Both the position numbers and the translations under genes were made by a program. A stretch of DNA of 64,000 nucleotides from Halocaridina rubra (Eukaryota; Arthropoda; Malacostraca; Decapoda; Atyidae): NCBI GenBank assembly GCA_037179515.1, contig JAXCGZ010007661.1, forward strand, positions 1 through 64,000. Reading direction: 5' to 3'. Positions 1-11,178 of this stretch are shown here, piece by piece (within the stretch, counting starts at the first letter, position 1; each line of letters starts with the position of its first letter). The notes beneath the pieces are model-generated. The model saw only the letters and a list, made by a program, of their open reading frames with translations. It was not told the DNA's origin and did not search any database.

Positions 1-2392
1 ATTGATACGCACTTGATTAACTGTTGGCAATGAGAAGAGCCATTCCGGTAATATTCCATGATTTATTTTAAAAACTAAAAGACAGATATTATATATGAAC
101 TTCATGTCCATCCTTAGCCAACCCAATCTCTCAAAGAGGGGAGTCACGTGATCATATTTATGCACCCCCCCTATGGCAACTCTTGCAGCAAAATTCTGGA
201 GCCTTTTCACTCGTAACATCTGGGTCTTAGTCGTGGAACCCCAAACACTCAGACAGTAGTTGAGAATACTTAAAATCAATGTTTGTACTACAATTACCCT
301 ACAATCAGGCTCGAATCTTTCATAGACTCTGTTCAAGTAAATAAGGGTCCCGTTCACTTTTTTATGTAGTTCATCGATATGAAAATTAAATGTCATGGTA
401 CTGTCCATAATAACTCCTAGATTTTTAACCTTATTAGATGGGAAGAGTGAAACATTGTTGAAATTTATACTGATGTTCTCAGGAATGCGGGACAGGTATT
501 GATTTGATCCAAAAATAACGAATTTAGTTTTATTTTCGTTCAGTAAAAGACCATTACTGTTAAAATAACTTTTGGCACAGTTTAATATATCTTCAGCCCT
601 TTTTAAGATTTCAGGAATTCTATCAATGTCACCAGTAAGCATAATCTGGGTGTCATCAGCATACATAACAAGTAGGCAATCTCTTATAAATTGAGGTAAA
701 TCATTAACATATATTAAGAAAAGCAGAGGACCCAAAATTGAACCCTGAGGAACGCCAAAACTGATATCTAAAGAAGAAGAGAGAGTCGAGCCCATTCGAA
801 CTGATTGAATTCGATCTTTCAGATAATTTTCGAACCAAAATGAGTCAACATGAACTTTGGAAAGTTTTCTCATTAGAATTTGATGGTGTACACTGTCAAA
901 TGCTTTAGACAAATCTAACAATAATAAAAGTGATATTTTCTTATTTTCAATATTACTATAAATTTTATCAGTAATTTTAAGTAGGGCCGTCTCGGTCGAA
1001 AGTTTAGGCCGAAAACCGTGTTGTTCTTCACATAATAGACAATTTGATTCAAGGAAATTTATTAACTGGGTGGCAACTACCTTCTCAAGTATTTTAGACA
1101 GAATGCTGAGAAGAGAGATTGGCCTATAATTTTCAACATTATTAGTATCTCCACTCTTAAAAACGGGGATGATATAGGGATGCTTCCAGAGGTTAGGATA
1201 AATGCCTGTAACAATGGATGTATTAACAATGACTAAAATGAAAAATACTGTAACTGGCAATGAGTCAATTAGGAAGCGAAGTTGTATCCCATCGGAACCA
1301 CAAGAGTTTGTTGGTTTGAGGTTCTTTATGATAAGAATAAGTGTGACTAAATCGATTGGGTGCGGTCTAAAATTATTGATAATATTTCTTTCAGCTGGAG
1401 AATGGCAATTATGTGGTTGATTAATAATCAAGTCATTATTATCTTGGGACTTTTCATATGTGGACTTACCTATTTTAGCAAAATACTTATTAAAATCATT
1501 CACTCGCTTTTCCACATTATCACTGAGAAGGTCAGAATTTTCTAAGATTTCCTTATTTGCAGGAATTATTCTTTTTATAACATTCCAAGTTCCTTTGATA
1601 TTTCCCCTATACTTGGAAAATTCTTCCCTGAAATGATTTTTCTTCCTTTCGGACAACATTGTTTTAGTAAGGTTTCCTTCTCTTCTATAGGCTCTTTCCA
1701 TCTCGGAGTTTTGTCTATCAGATTTAAATTGCCTTAGGAGGTCATCTCTCCTTTTCATTTGCTCTTTTAACTGGAGTCAATCCACGGGGCAGGAGGGCGT
1801 GTCATGACTTTGGTTGTAAGAGGGGCACATTCATTTAAACATCTCGTAAAAACATCAGTAAAAGTAGAAACTTGATAATTTACACAATCTGTAGTTAGTA
1901 TTGAATTTAAAATGTTGTATTCATTAAGAAGAGTGTCACAGAAACAATTTTGAGAATAATTCTCAAGACAGCGGAAAGTTTTAACAATTGGCGGTCTCTT
2001 TTCCTTCCTGACATTAACTGTAGCTATTAGAAGCTCGTGGTCTCCTACAGGACAAGGTAAGACATCGTGGTGAACTATAAAACTAGGTGTATTGGTAATT
2101 ATAAGATCAATTAGGCTGGAGGAATTAGCGGTGATACGGGTTGCTTTATTCACAAGCTGATTTCAGTGGAGGGATTGATTTAATTTCCCCATTTTATTAT
2201 TAGGAAGAAGGAGATTATCATTGAAGTCGCCTATAATAATGAGAGGTTTGCTCCTCAAACAGACAGACCGAAATACCTCGGAGATGTAATCAAAGGTGTC
2301 GTTGAGTGCATGAGGGTGTATATATACACATCCCAGGATGAATGAAGGGAATTTCCTACTCTGAACAGTCAACCAAATGTCTTCGAGATGAG
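1..2392 (-). pseudogene. LINE-A copy 1, non-LTR retrotransposon EN-RT fragment
   Basis: This copy parallels the LINE-A copy downstream at a constant offset of 2,789 bases with only scattered differences. The reverse transcriptase part lies at about 1-1766 and the endonuclease tail at 1767-2392. A one-base deletion near 1772 shifts the frame between the RT-proximal and upstream parts, so it is broken. It reaches further into the endonuclease than copy 2, keeping residues reading EDIWLTVQ, and it stops at the (GA)n tract. Its 3' end runs off the left edge. Family level: non-LTR (Jockey/CR1-like) retrotransposon, judged from the GDFND, PQGS and YADD motifs seen in the sister copy. Confidence 0.85.
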
Positions 2393-2415
2393 GAGAGAGA
2401 GAGAGAGAGAGAGAG
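2393..2415. repeat. (GA)n microsatellite between two LINE-A copies
   Basis: A pure GA tract of about 23 bases joins the 5' truncation point of LINE-A copy 1 to the 3' terminus of copy 2. A second GA tract at 5706-5722 lies at the other end of copy 2. Confidence 0.9.
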
Positions 2416-2609
2416 TGAGTCAAAGTCAAAAACTTTATTCCATCAAAAATGGCTATTACATGATAATTAATCTAATTACAAATTACAAATGTAAAATGTC
2501 AAAATGAAACAAATGAAATTTGCAAAGCACATAATCAAAATATTTACACATTAAAATAAGCATACGTACACTTCGTCTACTCAATGGGAGGATAATAATG
2601 AGACTAAAA

Positions 2610-5064
2610 TCACTTATTAAGTAGGTGATTTAAAAGATGAGATTTAAATGAGGGTAATGTTTGGCAGCTTCTTAAGTTTGCGGGTAAAGAGTTCCAAAGT
2701 CTCGGGCCCATTACATTTAAGGCTCTTGCCCCAATATCAGTGGAAGTTCTGGGCACGTAAAAAGAATTCTGATATCTGGTGTTGACGTTATTGATACGCA
2801 CTTGATTAACTGTTGGCAATGAGAAGAGCCATTCCGGTAATATTCCATGATTTATTTTAAAAACTAAAAGACAGATATTATATATGAACTTCATGTCCAT
2901 CCTTAGCCAACCCAATCTCTCAAAGAGGGGAGTCACGTGATCATATTTATGCACCCCCCCTATGGCAAGTCTTGCAGCAAAATTCTGGAGCCTTTTCACT
3001 CGTAACATCTGGGTCTTAGTCGTGGAACCCCAAACACTCAGACAGTAGTTGAGAATACTTAAAATCAATGTTTGTACTACAATTACCCTACAATCAGGCT
3101 CGAATCTTTCATAGACTCTGTTCAAGTAAATAAGGGTCCCGTTCACTTTTTTATGTAGTTCATCGATATGAAAATTAAATGTCATGGTACTGTCCATAAT
3201 AACTCCTAGATTTTTAACCTTATTAGATGGGAAGAGTGAAACATTGTTGAAATTTATACTGATGTTCTCAGGAATGCGGGACAGGTATTGATTTGATCCA
3301 AAAATAACGAATTTAGTTTTATTTTCGTTCAGTAAAAGACCATTACTGTTAAAATAACTTTTGGCACAGTTTAATATATCTTCAGCCCTTTTTAAGATTT
3401 CAGGAATTCTATCAATGTCACCAGTAAGCATAATCTGGGTGTCATCAGCATACATAACAAGTAGGCAATCTCTTATAAATTGAGGTAAATCATTAACATA
3501 TATTAGGAAAAGCAGAGGACCCAAAATTGAACCCTGAGGAACGCCAAAACTGATATCTAAAGAAGAAGAGAGAGTCGAGCCCATTCGAACTGATTGAATT
3601 CGATCTTTCAGATAATTTTCGAACCAAAATGAGTCAACATAAACTTTGGAAAGTTTTCTCATTAGAATTTGATGGTGTACACTGTCAAATGCTTTAGACA
3701 AATCTAACAATAATAAAAGTGATATTTTCTTATTTTCAATATTACTATAAATTTTATCAGTAATTTTAAGTAGGGCCGTCTCGGTCGAAAGTTTAGGCCG
3801 AAAACCGTGTTGTTCCTCACATAATAGACAATTTGATTCAAGGAAATTTATTAACTGGGTGGCAACTACCTTCTCAAGTATTTTAGACAGAATGCTGAGA
3901 AGAGAGATTGGCCTATAATTTTCAACATTATTAGTATCTCCACTCTTAAAAACGGGGATGATATAGGGATGCTTCCAGAGGTTAGGATAAATGCCTGTAA
4001 CAATGGATGTATTAACAATGACTAAAATGAAAAATACTGTAACTGGCAATGAGTCAATTAGGAAGCGAAGTTGTATCCCATCGGAACCACAAGAGTTTGT
4101 TGGTTTGAGCTTCTTTATGATAAGAATAAGTGTGACTAAATCGATTGGGTGCAGTCTAAAATTATTGATAATATTTCTTTCAGCTGGAGAATGGCAATTA
4201 TGTGGTTGATTAATAATCAAGTCATTATTATCTTGGGACTTTTCATATGTGGACTTACCTATTTTAGCAAAATACTTATTAAAATCATTCACTCGCTTTT
4301 CCACATTATCACTGAGAAGGTCAGAATTTTCTAAGATTTCCTTATTTGCAGGAATTATTCTTTTTATAACATTCCAAGTTCCTTTGATATTTCCCCTATA
4401 CTTGGAAAATTCTTCCCTGAAATTATTTTTCTTCTTTTCGGACAACATTGTTTTAGTAAGGTTTCTTTCTCTTCTATAGGCTCTTTCCATCTCGGAGTTT
4501 TGTCTATCAGATTTAAATTGCCTTAGGAGGTCATCTCTCCTTTTCATTTGCTCTTTTAACTGAGAGTCAATCCACGGGGCAGGAGGGCGTGTCATGACTT
4601 TGGTTGTAAGAGGGGCACATTCATTTAAACATCTCGTAAAAACATCAGTAAAAGTAGAAACTTGATAATTTACACAATCTGTAGTTAGTATTGAATTTAA
4701 AATGTTGTATTCATTAAGAAGAGGGTCACAGAAACAATTTTGAGAATAATTCTCAAGACAGCGGAAAGTTTTAACAATTGGCGGTCTCTTTTCCTTCCTG
4801 ACATTAACTGTAGCTATTAGAAGCTCGTGGTCTCCTACAGGACAAGGTAAGACATCGTGGTGAACTATAAAACTAGGTGTATTGGTAATTATAAGATCAA
4901 TTAGGCTGGAGGAATTAGCGGTGATACGGGTTGCTTTATTCACAAGCTGATTTAAGTGGAGGGATTGAATTAATTTCCCCATTTTATTATTAGGAAGAAA
5001 AAGATTATCATTGAAGTCGCCTATAATAATGAGAGGTTTGCTCCTCAAACAGACAGACCGAAAT
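2610..5064 (-). CDS. LINE-A endonuclease tail plus reverse transcriptase (5'-truncated ORF2)
   Basis: An open frame of 839 codons starts at 5129, but its first 22 or so residues come from antisense LINE-B sequence, so the genuine LINE-A part starts near 5064. Numbering from 5129, the endonuclease tail shows GDFND near residue 37 and a GDHELL motif. RT motif A, DLSKAFDSVHH, lies near 475; motif B, FGVPQGSILGP, near 528; and the catalytic YADD near 560. A C-terminal domain ends in a run resembling PRLWNSLPANLR. The protein would nick DNA and copy its own RNA by target-primed reverse transcription. The missing endonuclease N-terminus makes this copy dead, although the RT frame is intact. Confidence 0.88.
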
Positions 5065-5664
5065 GGCATAGTAAGGGCAGCATATGCAATCTTATCAAAT
5101 GTAAGGGTAGCCTTCAGGCACATGGACAAGGAAATGTTCAGAAATATTTATGTAACCTATGTGAGGCCAAAACTCGAATATGCAGCCCCCTTTTGGAATC
5201 CGCAATTGAAAAAGCACATAGCTAAGCTTGAAAAAGTTCAAAGACATGCCGCGAAACTGGTGCCAGAAATACGCAATCTCAGTTATGATGAGAGGCTGAG
5301 GGAATTAGACTTACCATCACTCGAAGCTAGAAGAGTGAGGGGGGATATGGTGACAGTCTTTAAATTCCTTCATGGTTATGATAGAGTGGATAGGGATCGA
5401 TATTTTGATATGGCTGGCTCTAGAACTAGAGGTCATACTTTGAAGCTTCGTAAGAAAACTTCTTTGCAGGATGTAAGGAAATACTTTTTCAGTGTAATAG
5501 TAGTTGATAATTGGAATTCGCTAAGCGAGGAGGTAGTTAATGCTATCTCAATCCATAGTTTTAAGGACAGGTATGATAAGTATCACTAAGTCTAAAATGG
5601 AACCGATCAGGAGACTGGAAGATACGAGCTTTGGGCTCTTTCCCGTAAACACAATTAGGTAATC
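5065..5664 (+). pseudogene. LINE-B 3' end, 5'-truncated insertion inside LINE-A
   Basis: Reads as the C-terminal domain of LINE-B ORF2, from about GIVRAAYA to the stop after DRYDKYH at 5589, followed by the same 3' UTR found near 17329-17403. LINE-A sequence resumes exactly at 5665. Compared with the uninterrupted LINE-A copy 1, no target duplication longer than one base is visible, and there is no poly(A). This is a typical 5'-truncated retrotransposition product. Confidence 0.88.
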
Positions 5665-5705
5665 ACCTCGGAGATGTAATCAAAGGTGTCGTTGAGTGCA
5701 TGAGG

Positions 5706-5722
5706 GAGAGAGAGAGAGAGAG
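5706..5722. repeat. (GA)n microsatellite
   Basis: Short GA tract bounding the 5' end of LINE-A copy 2. Confidence 0.85.
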
Positions 5723-6611
5723 AAATTTTTAATTGTTTCGAGTGACTAAGTGCTTAGTGGAAAACTTTACCATAATTTCCCTAAATCTGAAATCCTGCAG
5801 AGTATTGTGAGTACAAAACTTATATTTGTTGTATGACGAGACTGTCCAAAATATTAAAGGAAAAAAAATTGAGAACATTTTTCGTGAGGGAAGAGAGAAG
5901 CTGCCATCCAGTTCTGCCTTGAAGGAAATTTAGAAGAGTTGCCAGAGGTGAAGCCATCACATCACATTACCTAATTTTTTGTGTAAACTGGGTAAAGCTC
6001 TTAAGCCATTTACCTGATCCTGTGGTTCCATATATTGTTAAAATCAGTATCCTTCCCATTTATATTAACTTGTTAGTTAGTTTGATACACGAAATAATTG
6101 AATAAGTAAAAAAAAAAAAAAATATCCACCTGTCAACAGTACAGAGTTAAGTTGCCAAGTAGTACAGCTGTCTTATTTTCTTCATTTTTTTTTTTTGCTT
6201 TTCTTTTAGCTTTCTCTTTTACTATTTTGTTTTTATTTTGTATATATATTGAGTTAAATGTAAAGTCTAATCTTGTGATAACATACCTTGGTTAGGAAGT
6301 GAGTTTATCAGTTAGGAAGAATATATAGCAGAAACAGGTGGGTGCCACCTCAGACACAGGTTCGAATTTTTCCTTCAGGTTTGACTTTTGTTTTGTTGCA
6401 TTTTTTTTTCTTTTTCTTTTTATCCTTAAATTACCATGGTCAAGTTTTTAAGTTAAGATGTGTGTTACTAGAAAAGAGATAAACTGAATCACTAAATAGC
6501 ACTTATATGGAGATATAAAAATTCTGTGTGAAGCTTAATTAAAAGTTTTTCTCTTTTTTTTTTCCTCTTTCTCGTCTTCTTTCTATATTCTGTGAGAGGG
6601 AGAACATAAAA
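5723..6611 (+). other. Leader region upstream of LINE-B ORF1
   Basis: No convincing ORF or RNA gene is seen. The stretch is AT-rich with homopolymer runs, including A-runs near 6109 and T-runs near 6185 and 6550. It probably holds the LINE-B 5' UTR, but its 5' boundary cannot be fixed because no second full-length copy is present. Confidence 0.45.
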
Positions 6612-7580
6612 ATGACGCCATCTCTGTCCCAAACCTCTCCCATCCATGGGTCGGTAGGAGGGGTAGCCATCAGGAGACTCAAACAGAAAATCAAGAATTT
6701 AGAGGAAATGGTTATAAGCCTTGATGATAAAATTCAGAATATGGATGGAGAAATGAAAGAGAATGAAACACTCAGAGAGCAAATAAGATCTTTGGAGGAA
6801 GCAAATAAAGCACAAGGGCAGGAGAGAAAGGAACTAGAAAAAAGAATAAAGAAGCTGGAAGGGGAAAAGAGTCAACTAGAATCTAGACTTTCTAAACAAG
6901 AAGATAAAAACAAACAGCTGAATGACAACCTAAAGGAATTAGATGTTAGTTCACTGCTCTCTTCTGAGAGAGATGAGATTGCTGCTTGGAATGTCCAGAT
7001 TAAGGAAAACATTGAACAGTTCAGAAAAGAGTTCCAGGAGCTGAATATGGAAAATGATGCCATGAAACCTTCCTTTGCTGATGCACTAAAGGGGAATGTG
7101 GCAGTAAAAGAGGCTGTAAAGGTGGTGGCAATGGAAAACATACAAACAGTTGACTATAAAGAGACAGTAATCGAAAAAATGAAAGACGTTGTGATGGAAA
7201 GGGCAAACCCACTCATCAGACAGGCACTTGATAAGGAGAAGACAGTGGTAATCTCAGGCATAAGCGAGTCCCAGGAGCCAACATGGCAGGGGAGACTTGA
7301 AGAAAATAAAGCTAGGGTTGTAGACCTGATAAGAAAGCTTGGAGTAGTATGTGGTCCTGAGGATATTGTAAACATACACCAACTAGGTAAATATTCGAGG
7401 GAAGGAAAGCCGAGACCAACAAAAGTAACCTTTGAGAGAGGGGAAACATGTAGGGAAATATTGTTGAGAAAAAAAAGTCTAAAAGACCTTCAAGAATGCA
7501 AAGAAGTGTTCATTAGACGATACAGAACACAGGAAGAGATGGGAAAATCAAAAACTTGTTGCAAGAGGCAAGAAGGTTAA
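6612..7580 (+). CDS. LINE-B ORF1, coiled-coil/RRM-like RNA-binding protein
   Basis: 322 residues. Residues about 20-110 form a long charged heptad region (Leu, Ile, Lys and Glu rich), a strong predicted coiled coil. Residues about 205-310 start VVISGISES and resemble the RRM-like fold of L1-type ORF1 proteins; no CCHC zinc knuckle is seen. Such proteins trimerise and coat the element RNA. The ATG follows an A-rich leader. The 3' end overlaps the ORF2 frame by 64 bases (7517-7580), and ORF2 is in the -1 frame. The frame is intact. Assignment to non-LTR ORF1 is firm from position and architecture; the subtype is inference. Confidence 0.8.
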   Translation: MTPSLSQTSPIHGSVGGVAIRRLKQKIKNLEEMVISLDDKIQNMDGEMKENETLREQIRSLEEANKAQGQERKELEKRIKKLEGEKSQLESRLSKQEDKNKQLNDNLKELDVSSLLSSERDEIAAWNVQIKENIEQFRKEFQELNMENDAMKPSFADALKGNVAVKEAVKVVAMENIQTVDYKETVIEKMKDVVMERANPLIRQALDKEKTVVISGISESQEPTWQGRLEENKARVVDLIRKLGVVCGPEDIVNIHQLGKYSREGKPRPTKVTFERGETCREILLRKKSLKDLQECKEVFIRRYRTQEEMGKSKTCCKRQEG

Positions 7581-9777
7581 ATGATGAAAGAAATGAAGGA
7601 GAAGAAAAATTTTCATTACAGAGTTCTTCCAGACAAAGGGGAGATAAAGAAGATAATGACAGAAGATCAGGGGATGGGGCCTCATTTAGATTGTTATACA
7701 CAAATGCTGATGGATTAGCCGGTAAGGCAGTAGAATTAAAAGATAGGATTCACAACAGTAAGGCAGATATAGTAGCAATTACAGAGACTAAGTTGAGTGA
7801 GGACATAAACAGTGTCACAGTTTTTCCTAAGGGCTTCAGAATACTAAGGGTCGAAAGATCTGAGAGGACTGGTGGAGGGATAGCACTGCTCATAAGTGAA
7901 AGGATTCAAGTTGAAGAAATAAACTTGGCTATAGAAAGTGAGTTCAGGGAATTTCTTGTTGCTCGCATAAATACTGGGTCAGAGAGCATTATAATAACTG
8001 TTGTATACAACCCACCAAGGAACCAAAATAGGCTTGAAATTTATGAGGAAAGTCATATAGGTACTATTGAAGTCATAAACTCAGTTGTTAACATGGCACG
8101 GGAAAAAAAATGTAGGATTTTGATTATGGGAGACTTTAGTCATAAAGAAATAGATTGGATAAATCTTGACCCACACAGTGGTGAGGACTCATTCGGGGCA
8201 AGATTCCTAGATTGCGTACAAGGGAATTTCCTACACCAACATGTAATGGAACCAACAAGGGCCAAGGGTGGGGATGAGCCATCACTACTTGATCTAGTGT
8301 TCACAGATAATGTGTTGGATATTGAAAAAATTGAGTATGAACCACCAATTGGAAAGAGTGACCACTGTGTGTTGTTGATGGAGTATATCATTGAAGATAT
8401 TTTTCCTGAGAGTAGAGGCACTGAGGACATGAGGAGGAACTATCGGAAAGGAGATTACATCAAAATGAATGAGCTTTTTGCAATTATTGACTGGAGAACC
8501 TTATTTTACAACAAATCTGTACAAGAAATGTATGACATCTTTTGTGAGAAATATGGGAAGATAGTAGATTGCTGCATACCTGTCACCAAAGTAGGTGTAA
8601 TTCATGCCAGAGAGAAATGGTTCGATAATGGGTGTAAAAGAGCTAAGGAGTGGAGAGACAAATGCTGGAAAAGGTATAGGAGGAGAAAAAACATAAATGC
8701 CTGGCAAACCTACAAAAGAGCAAGAAATGACTACCTAAGTAAAAGGAGAGAGGCAGAGAGAGACTATGAGAGGGACATCACCAGGAAGGCTAAAGAAAAT
8801 CCCAAGCTTTTCCACAGCTTTATCAGAGGAAAACTGAAGGTAAAAGAACAGGTTTTAAGGCTAAAGAGAGCGGATGGAAGCATCACTGAGACGGATGAAG
8901 AGATCTGCAAAGAATTGAACAAGGAGTTTCAGTCAGTATTTACAATAGAAAATACCCCACCCCCTCAGATTGCAGTGATAGAAGCTCAAGGGCCGGTATT
9001 AGAGAACATCAACCTTACAGCGACAGAGGTATGCAAAGCGCTGATGGATTTAGATGTTCATAAAGCTACAGGTCCTGATGACATATCCCCTCATGTGCTT
9101 AAAAAATGCGCAAACACAATATCAGTGGCACTAAGTATCATATTTAAGGAGTCACTGGAGTCGGGGGAGATTCCAAGATGCTGGAAACAAGCAAATGTGA
9201 TACCTATCTTCAAAAAGGGAAGGAGGGATACGGCTCTGAACTATAGACCTGTTTCCTTGACCAGCATAGTTTGCAAAGTTATGGAGAAACTACTAAGGAA
9301 ACATATCTCTCTTCACTTGGAATCCTTCAACTTTTTATCAGTGAGGCAACATGGCTTCAGAGAAAGTAGATCAACAGTAACAAACTTATTAGAATTTTAT
9401 GATGAGGTAAGCCAAATCTTACAGGAAAGAGAGGGCTGGGCAGATTGCATATTCCTAGACTTCCAGAAAGCGTTTGACACTGTTCCACATGGGAGACTTA
9501 TTAGGAAGCTGCAATCGATGGCTAGAATAGGTGGAAATGTTTTGGAATGGATAAAAACTTACTTAGAAGGAAGGGAACAGAGGGTTAGAGTAAGACACTC
9601 AGTGTCTGAATGGAGAAGAGTTAGTAGTGGAGTTCCACAGGGTTCAGTTTTAGGGCCACTTTTGTTCCTTGTATATGTAAATGACCTACCAGAGTCTGTA
9701 AATTCATTCATGAATATGTTTGCAGATGATGCAAAGATTGTGAAAAAAGTAAAAAACGAGAACAAAGGTAGAGAACT
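7517..9777 (+). pseudogene. LINE-B ORF2, endonuclease plus reverse transcriptase, interrupted by LTR element
   Basis: The frame is open from 7517 to the insertion point. An APE-type endonuclease comes first: TNADGL, AITETKL, YNPPRN, GDFSHKEIDW and GKSDH mark its active-site blocks. The usual Asn of GDFN is Ser here. The RT follows: NYRPVSLTSIVCKVMEKLL, motif A FLDFQKAFDTVPH (about 9455-9490), motif B SGVPQGSVLGP (about 9625-9660) and motif C FADD (about 9720-9731). The LTR element splits the ORF about 16 codons after FADD; the rest resumes at 16591. The family resembles the CR1/Jockey group by its C-terminal domain. As arranged it cannot encode a complete protein. Confidence 0.88.
7541..7547 (+). 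promoter_or_regulatory. Candidate -1 ribosomal frameshift heptamer (GGGAAAA)
   Basis: In the ORF1 frame the heptamer is phased G GGA AAA, the X XXY YYZ arrangement required for -1 slippage. It lies inside the ORF1/ORF2 overlap, 30 bases before the ORF1 stop at 7578. ORF2 is in the -1 frame and has no early ATG before the endonuclease begins. Only a weak hairpin (CTTG/CAAG) is visible downstream. Confidence 0.45.
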
Positions 9778-10440
9778 TGTCGTATGACTTCCGTCATGCT
9801 GAAGCCAGTCCGTCATGCTGAAGCCAGAATCTGAAACTTGTAACAGATCTTGAGGGGTAACGGTTGGTCGAGGGCACAGAGATTTTATTACAATGTTTGT
9901 AGAAAGTGTCAAGGAAATATATGACCGGAACCGTGAGACTTAGGATCTGGCATCGAGAAGGGCAGGAAAGGCCAGGAAGTTAGCCATTTCCTAAGCCGCA
10001 AGAAACATAAGCAAGTGTTTCGTACGCAGGTACACGCCCAGGAGAGATGCCCAATAACTCCTCCCCGGAAGTAGGCGGGATTCCACTTTGAACCTGGCGT
10101 TGATTAGCTGGACTAGATCTCACTGATTTCATTGGAGAATTGGATGTTAAGCCACGCCCTGCCCCTGGGGGTATTTCAAGAGCCACCCGGGGCAGAGACA
10201 GTTAGTTAGAACTTTGCCAGGGGCACGAATAGATCATAGATTGTGATAGTCATAGGGTGGGGGCATTGAGGCGTCGAAGTTGTGTTGTACTCTAGAATAA
10301 ATATAAGCAAAGGATTCACTGCGTGTCCATTCTTACCTTGTACCCGTCTGGTACTAATAATTATAAGTATATATACGTAGGAGGAAAAGCCCTACGTCAG
10401 TGGTGACACTCGGTGGGATAATAATAAAATCCCTACGTCA
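9778..10440 (+). repeat. 5' LTR
   Basis: 663 bases starting TGTCGTATGAC and ending CCCTACGTCA, matching 15928-16590 with a single difference. It contains an AATAAA at 10296-10301, a short internal duplication (CCGTCATGCTGAAGCCAG, twice in 9791-9825) and, near its end, a degraded copy of the primer-site region at 10401-10419. Confidence 0.93.
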
Positions 10441-10441
10441 G

Positions 10442-10459
10442 TGGTGGCAGCGGTGGGAT
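10442..10459 (+). promoter_or_regulatory. Primer binding site, tRNA-Leu type
   Basis: TGGTGGCAGCGGTGGGAT lies one base after the LTR. Its complement ends GCTGCCA-CCA, the 3' end of animal tRNA-Leu (AAG-type), giving an 18-base match by recall of that tRNA. Confidence 0.75.
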
Positions 10460-10506
10460 CTTCACGAAAAAAAAAAAAAAAAAAAAACATACGAAGAGAC
10501 AGGTGA

Positions 10507-11178
10507 ATGCCAGTGCAGACCCGTGCAGAGAAAACAAGAATGGCAAACACACAAGACCAATATCTCCCAAATTCGGAAATGGGCGACGACGAGAAAGACC
10601 GGAAAATCCTCGAATTGGAGGAGCAAGTGCGGCGCCTACAAGCACGCGCCGACGCCGCTCCGTCGAGAAGGAACCCGGTCGACGTCGACACCCCCGACAG
10701 TGAAACCGACGCCTCAAACATCGACGAACAGCCGGCCGCTCCGAACCCCGTGGTGACACAGGGAACGCAGCAGGCCCAGCCCCCACCCTATGCCCTGGTT
10801 GTAAAGACGCCTCGAGTCAAAAATTCACTTTTATACCTCGACGGCGCAAATGTAAAAGACCGCGAATGTCCGTCCATAATTCCCGCGACCGACTTCCTGA
10901 AATACTTGGGTCTGCGGATGAGAAGTGACGAGTGGTCAAATAGAGAATATTATAAAACTTTGAAGGAACTATTTCTAAGATATTTCTTAGTAAGCCGAAG
11001 TGTGACCGGAGCATTGAGTGAAAATGCCCATTACAAGAAGTATAAGTTGCCGGATCCGACCAAGAAGACGGCGATTCGTCGATTTTACTCGAAGAGAAGA
11101 AGGAGAACCCTCTCCTTCCTTGCCTTCTGCCATGAAGTTCTTCAGGACCACCTCCTTAAAATAGCTAAGTACTTGTGA
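10507..11178 (+). CDS. Gag-like ORF of the LTR element
   Basis: 223 residues starting MPVQTRAEKTRM. The N-terminal third is charged with a short coiled-coil run (ILELEEQVRRLQARADA), followed by a Pro/Gln-rich linker. The C-terminal half is basic and ends KIAKYL. No zinc knuckle or major homology region is obvious. Position just after the primer site makes a truncated gag the best guess. An alternative is an unrelated leader ORF captured by the element. An A-run of about 20 bases lies at 10467-10487 just upstream. Confidence 0.5.
   Translation: MPVQTRAEKTRMANTQDQYLPNSEMGDDEKDRKILELEEQVRRLQARADAAPSRRNPVDVDTPDSETDASNIDEQPAAPNPVVTQGTQQAQPPPYALVVKTPRVKNSLLYLDGANVKDRECPSIIPATDFLKYLGLRMRSDEWSNREYYKTLKELFLRYFLVSRSVTGALSENAHYKKYKLPDPTKKTAIRRFYSKRRRRTLSFLAFCHEVLQDHLLKIAKYL

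Larger units (their letters stand above)
2416..5705 (-). mobile_element. LINE-A copy 2, split by a LINE-B insertion
   Basis: Minus-strand non-LTR element. Its 3' UTR is 2416-2609 and holds an AATAAA just before the 3' end. The coding part is 2610-5064. The 5' continuation of the endonuclease is displaced to 5665-5705, where the reverse strand reads PHALNDTFDYISE as in copy 1. The 5065-5664 segment is a LINE-B tail in the opposite orientation. Both ends abut (GA)n, which suggests insertion in, or recombination through, a GA microsatellite. Confidence 0.85.

Noticed and set aside
5011..5129. Extended N-terminus of the 839-residue RT ORF
   Set aside because: The first 22 residues come from antisense LINE-B sequence at the insertion junction.
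7150..7375. Minus-strand ORFs opposite LINE-B ORF1
   Set aside because: Antisense shadows of the coiled-coil coding sequence.
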